Source: Bacteroidota bacterium (GTDB lineage Bacteria > Bacteroidota > Ignavibacteria > Kryptoniales > JAKASW01). Taken from it: DNA of 14,584 nt. Below are positions 11,850 through 14,584 of the stretch, in pieces (position 1 is the first letter of the stretch; each line of letters starts with the position of its first letter). The stretch spans positions 1-14,584 of the forward strand of contig JAJYJD010000067.1 of the NCBI GenBank assembly GCA_021789755.1, given 5' to 3'. Position numbers and translations under genes: made by a program. The notes under the pieces are model-generated. The model searched no databases, was not told the DNA's origin, and saw nothing but the letters and a program-made list of their open reading frames with translations.

Positions 11850-14177
11850 TCAAATAGCAGCCTGCAAATACAAATACCTCTGGAATCCGCTGAACGCTCT
11901 CCCAATTTCCTCCGGGCGGCCGAGGTCAGCAACCGCGTCTGCAATCGAATCGTGGTATCTCAGTCGTAATAGCGGCGTGAGTTTGTCCTGGTCCAGCTCT
12001 TCAACCCCGACGGTGACGTAATGCGCCAGAACGAAATCGAGAAACGCTTGTTGCTTGCCGCTGAAATGTGAGTTCATCGCCACCCTGGCCCGATTCGCCC
12101 GTTCTTCTCGTGTAAGCGGCGGAAGGGCGTACGCAACATGCGCCAGCACGTCGAAGAGATCGCTTTTTTCGGCATCAATGATCCTCTGCATCTCGGCAAG
12201 CTGGTCTTTGCCGAAACCTTTTTCGGCCAACCCGTCGAGCAGTTTCCTTCGTGTATCGGGGGCGCTCCAGAGGGCTCGGAGCTCGGCTTCATCCTTGAAA
12301 AACTCGGGGAGCCTGCCGAACAAGAGCTCCATGAATTGCCGCGCGGACATCGGTGTCCCATCCGGGTGCCAGAATGTCGTAGACATCATGTGCTGAATTG
12401 TCCTCTCCTTGCCGTCGGCAAGCTTTACTTTGATCTTATTGCGCTTCGCGTATTGGTCTTCACCCTCGCTGACCTCTGGCTTCTTTCTTGTCTCTTCCGG
12501 TATCGAATGCCGAGGTTCCTTTGGCTCGGGCTCGACCGGTTCACCGTCCCATTCCGGATCGCTGAAGTGAAGATGCGCCTTGACGAAGTCGTAAATCGTG
12601 AAGTAGTCCTTGCCGTCGTAGAGCCTGGTACCCCTTCCGATGATCTGCTTAAATTCGATCATTGAGTTAATCGGCCGCATCAGGACAATGTTCCGGATAT
12701 TGCGTGCGTCCACTCCCGTGGAAAGCTTCTGCGATGTGGTAAGAATTGTGGGAACCGTCTTCTCGTTGTCCTTAAAGTCCCGAAGATACTGCTCGCCAAG
12801 GGCCCCGTCGTTGGCAGTGACACGATGGCAGTAGTTCGGGTCGGAGCTGGTCTTGATCTGGTTAATAAGGTCTCGTACGAGAAGTGCATGCGACTGGTTC
12901 GCGCAGAAGACAAGCGTCTTTTCGCTCTGGTCGATCTCAGACATGAAAACTTCCACCCGCTTTTTCTCGCGCTCCCTGATCTCGATGCTCTTATTGAAAT
13001 CGGGCTCGTCATAAACCTTTCCGAGCTCGATCTCGCCTTCGACTACCATATCGTCGGGCGTGTACACGTAGTAATCCATGGTGGTCTGGATCTGCTTGAC
13101 CTTGAAAGGTGTGAGGAAGCCGTCGTTTATACCTTCCTTGAGCGAGTAAATGAACACCGGCTCGCCGAAATACTTATAAGTGTCCGCGTTCTCGGCGCGT
13201 TTGGGAGTCGCGGTGAGCCCAAGCTGCACGGCGGGCGAAAAATATTCCATGATGCCGCGCCAATTTCCCTCGTCGTTAGCGCCCCCACGATGGCACTCGT
13301 CGATGACTATAAAGTCGAAAAAGTCCGGCGGGTATTCGCCGAAATACGGTGAGGGTTTCCCATCCTTAACAGGGCCAGTCATGAAGGTCTGGAAAATCGT
13401 GAAGAAGATGCTCCCGTTCTTCGGCACTTTGCCTTTCTTCCTGATTTCATCGGGCGCAATGCGGACGAGTGCGTCTTCGGGGAAAGCGGAAAAGGCGTTG
13501 TAGGCCTGGTCGGCGAGAATGTTCCGGTCTGCCAGAAAAAGAATCCTCGGTCGGCGTGATGGCTCGCGGGTTAAGTTCCAGCGGCTGTGAAAGAGTTTCC
13601 ATGCAATCTCAAATGCGATGAATGTTTTACCCGTGCCGGTGGCAAGTGTGAGTAGGATGCGCGATTGGTTCTTAGCGATTGCCTCCATCACACGTTGAAC
13701 TGCGGTCTCCTGGTAATAGCGCGCGGGATGCGAGCCGCCTTTGTCCTCGTAAGGCACGCCGGCAAAGCGGTCACGCCAGGCATCTTCCACAGCAAATGTC
13801 GTGCTCCAGAGTTCTTCCGGCGACGGGTATTTTGCTAGTTCACCTTCCTTGCCGGTTTGCATATCGATTGCATAGATCCCCTGTCCGTTTGTGGAGTAGG
13901 CATACCGGATAGAAAGCTTCTCCGCATAGTTCTTCGCCTGGCCGACCCCTTCGGTCAACTCTTCGTCCCACGCCTTTGCCTCGACGACCGCCATCTTGGT
14001 GTTGCGATACTCAAGTATGTAATCCGCGACCAGCGGTTTGCCGCGTCGGCCATGACTTTCGATTCGCCCGGGTGAGATCATATATTCCCGCCTGATTCGG
14101 CTCCCTTCGACAACTCCCCAGCCTGCCGCTTTCAGCGCAGGATCAATATACTCGGCTCTTGTTTCGGCTTCGTTCAT
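11850..14177 (-). CDS. hsdR: type I restriction endonuclease HsdR subunit (EcoEI type)
   Basis: The 775-residue protein has an N-terminal PD-(D/E)xK nuclease (D52 in LVADYILEY, then VVEAKAW with E67 and K69), a superfamily 2 translocase with Walker A ATGTGKT (179-185), a DEAH-like box IDECHRGG (292-299), GLTATPKR (320-327), and motif VI QIIGRGTRLYDGKD (511-524). A C-terminal EcoEI_R_C-like region follows (about 600-775). HsdR pumps and cuts DNA when bound to HsdM/HsdS at unmodified sites. Neither hsdM nor hsdS is inside the window; they would be expected beyond the right edge. The ATG at 14177 has no good ribosome-binding site. The gene lies 20 bases after the HNH gene and 24 before the GHKL gene. 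All key motifs look intact. Confidence 0.93.
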   Translation of the reverse strand: MNEAETRAEYIDPALKAAGWGVVEGSRIRREYMISPGRIESHGRRGKPLVADYILEYRNTKMAVVEAKAWDEELTEGVGQAKNYAEKLSIRYAYSTNGQGIYAIDMQTGKEGELAKYPSPEELWSTTFAVEDAWRDRFAGVPYEDKGGSHPARYYQETAVQRVMEAIAKNQSRILLTLATGTGKTFIAFEIAWKLFHSRWNLTREPSRRPRILFLADRNILADQAYNAFSAFPEDALVRIAPDEIRKKGKVPKNGSIFFTIFQTFMTGPVKDGKPSPYFGEYPPDFFDFIVIDECHRGGANDEGNWRGIMEYFSPAVQLGLTATPKRAENADTYKYFGEPVFIYSLKEGINDGFLTPFKVKQIQTTMDYYVYTPDDMVVEGEIELGKVYDEPDFNKSIEIREREKKRVEVFMSEIDQSEKTLVFCANQSHALLVRDLINQIKTSSDPNYCHRVTANDGALGEQYLRDFKDNEKTVPTILTTSQKLSTGVDARNIRNIVLMRPINSMIEFKQIIGRGTRLYDGKDYFTIYDFVKAHLHFSDPEWDGEPVEPEPKEPRHSIPEETRKKPEVSEGEDQYAKRNKIKVKLADGKERTIQHMMSTTFWHPDGTPMSARQFMELLFGRLPEFFKDEAELRALWSAPDTRRKLLDGLAEKGFGKDQLAEMQRIIDAEKSDLFDVLAHVAYALPPLTREERANRARVAMNSHFSGKQQAFLDFVLAHYVTVGVEELDQDKLTPLLRLRYHDSIADAVADLGRPEEIGRAFSGFQRYLYLQAAI

Positions 14178-14197
14178 TTGTTCAACATCATATCAGC

Positions 14198-14584
14198 TTA
14201 GCTTTGTTTGAGCCGGCGAACTATTGCTCTCAGCCTTTCCACGTCGTCTCGTCGGCCTTGCATATGATGCAACATTCGGTGACAATTAGCGCAAACCGTT
14301 ATAAGGTCTTCGAGTCTGGTCCTTACGCTCCCACGCAACTGATTAAGTGGAATTCGGTGGTGCGCTTCAGAAAATTCGGCACCTAGTTTTCCGTAGACAT
14401 CCTCGAATCGCAGCCCGCAAACCTGGCAAACGTAATTATCTCTGATCTTACACTCTGCTGCGAGGTAGCGGCTACGCTCGCGATGCAGATGCGAAACCAC
14501 GCTCTTGCGGTTTTCGAACTGCGGATACGCATCATGATCCTCTTCCTCAGGTATCGCATGCGGCAACGCTCGAACTACATCATG
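14198..14584 (-). CDS. HNH endonuclease (5' end cut by window edge)
   Basis: The frame is open to the right edge: residues HDVVRALPHAIP precede the first TTG (14566), so the gene most likely starts outside the window. The visible part has a treble-clef HNH domain: NYVCQVCGLRFEDVYGKLG, then EAHHRIPLNQLRG and ITVCANCHRMLHH. The two CxxC pairs bind structural zinc, and EAHH with the later asparagine and histidine form the nuclease site. Similar HNH proteins with a VVRALP-like lead-in occur as stand-alone nucleases and next to restriction systems. It is followed by hsdR after 20 bases on the same strand, so it belongs to this operon. Whether it acts on modified DNA, as some relatives are thought to, cannot be told. 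Confidence 0.83.
   Translation of the reverse strand, partial: HDVVRALPHAIPEEEDHDAYPQFENRKSVVSHLHRERSRYLAAECKIRDNYVCQVCGLRFEDVYGKLGAEFSEAHHRIPLNQLRGSVRTRLEDLITVCANCHRMLHHMQGRRDDVERLRAIVRRLKQS

Noticed and set aside
12138..13352. Two 175-codon plus-strand open frames opposite hsdR
   Set aside because: They mirror the codons of hsdR, whose motifs are intact. Their products look like random antisense translation.
1..14584. Search for tRNA, rRNA, CRISPR arrays or transposase genes
   Set aside because: Reading both strands I found no cloverleaf with a convincing T-arm, no rRNA-like stretch, no regularly spaced repeats and no transposase or integrase motif. A covariance-model scan could still find a small RNA missed by eye.

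Overview
The window looks like chromosomal DNA of moderate to slightly high GC from a bacterium of the Bacteroidota/Ignavibacteria side of the FCB group. This placement is an inference, and no rRNA or other decisive marker is present. It rests on a CcmF-type haem lyase, weak or variable Shine-Dalgarno signals, a four-helix-bundle (23S rRNA intervening-sequence family, PF05635) domain, and intergenic arms built from iterated TCCAA/TTGGA words of a kind I associate with such genomes.

Left part (1-2572), housekeeping genes plus a toxin-antitoxin pair. An RqcH/NFACT ribosome-rescue gene runs off the left edge on the minus strand. Divergent from it are an alkyltransferase-like (ATL) DNA lesion-binding protein and a YbaK-type aminoacyl-tRNA deacylase. 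A VapBC-like pair (ribbon-helix-helix antitoxin, PIN toxin) lies on the minus strand. It has a good sigma-70 type promoter with a palindrome over its -10. Next comes a stretch rich in small palindromes, ending in a clear intrinsic terminator for the following operon.

Middle (2573-9863). A minus-strand pair holds ccmF, for cytochrome c haem attachment, and an overlapping small protein with two identical four-cysteine modules. A plus-strand run follows: a YmdB-type metallophosphoesterase (apparently with a CTG start), folD, an ECF sigma factor, a zinc-binding anti-sigma factor, a DUF2892 membrane protein and a two-domain glutaredoxin-like protein disulfide oxidoreductase (PDO). The sigma/anti-sigma pair resembles SigR/RsrA, and the nearby PDO would suit a disulfide-stress response. 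Three copies of an inverted-arm repeat family lie at gene borders here. The middle copy encloses a four-helix-bundle coding sequence fused in frame to the C-terminus of FolD.

Right part (9945-14584), a tightly packed minus-strand operon. In transcription order it holds an HNH endonuclease (cut by the right edge), a type I restriction HsdR (EcoEI type), a GHKL-fold ATPase, a STAS-like DUF4325 protein and a PIN-domain nuclease. The last three look like a partner-switch module (ATPase plus STAS protein) joined to a nuclease effector, riding with a restriction system. Together with the FolD fusion and its repeat family, this is the most promising candidate for an undescribed system in the window.
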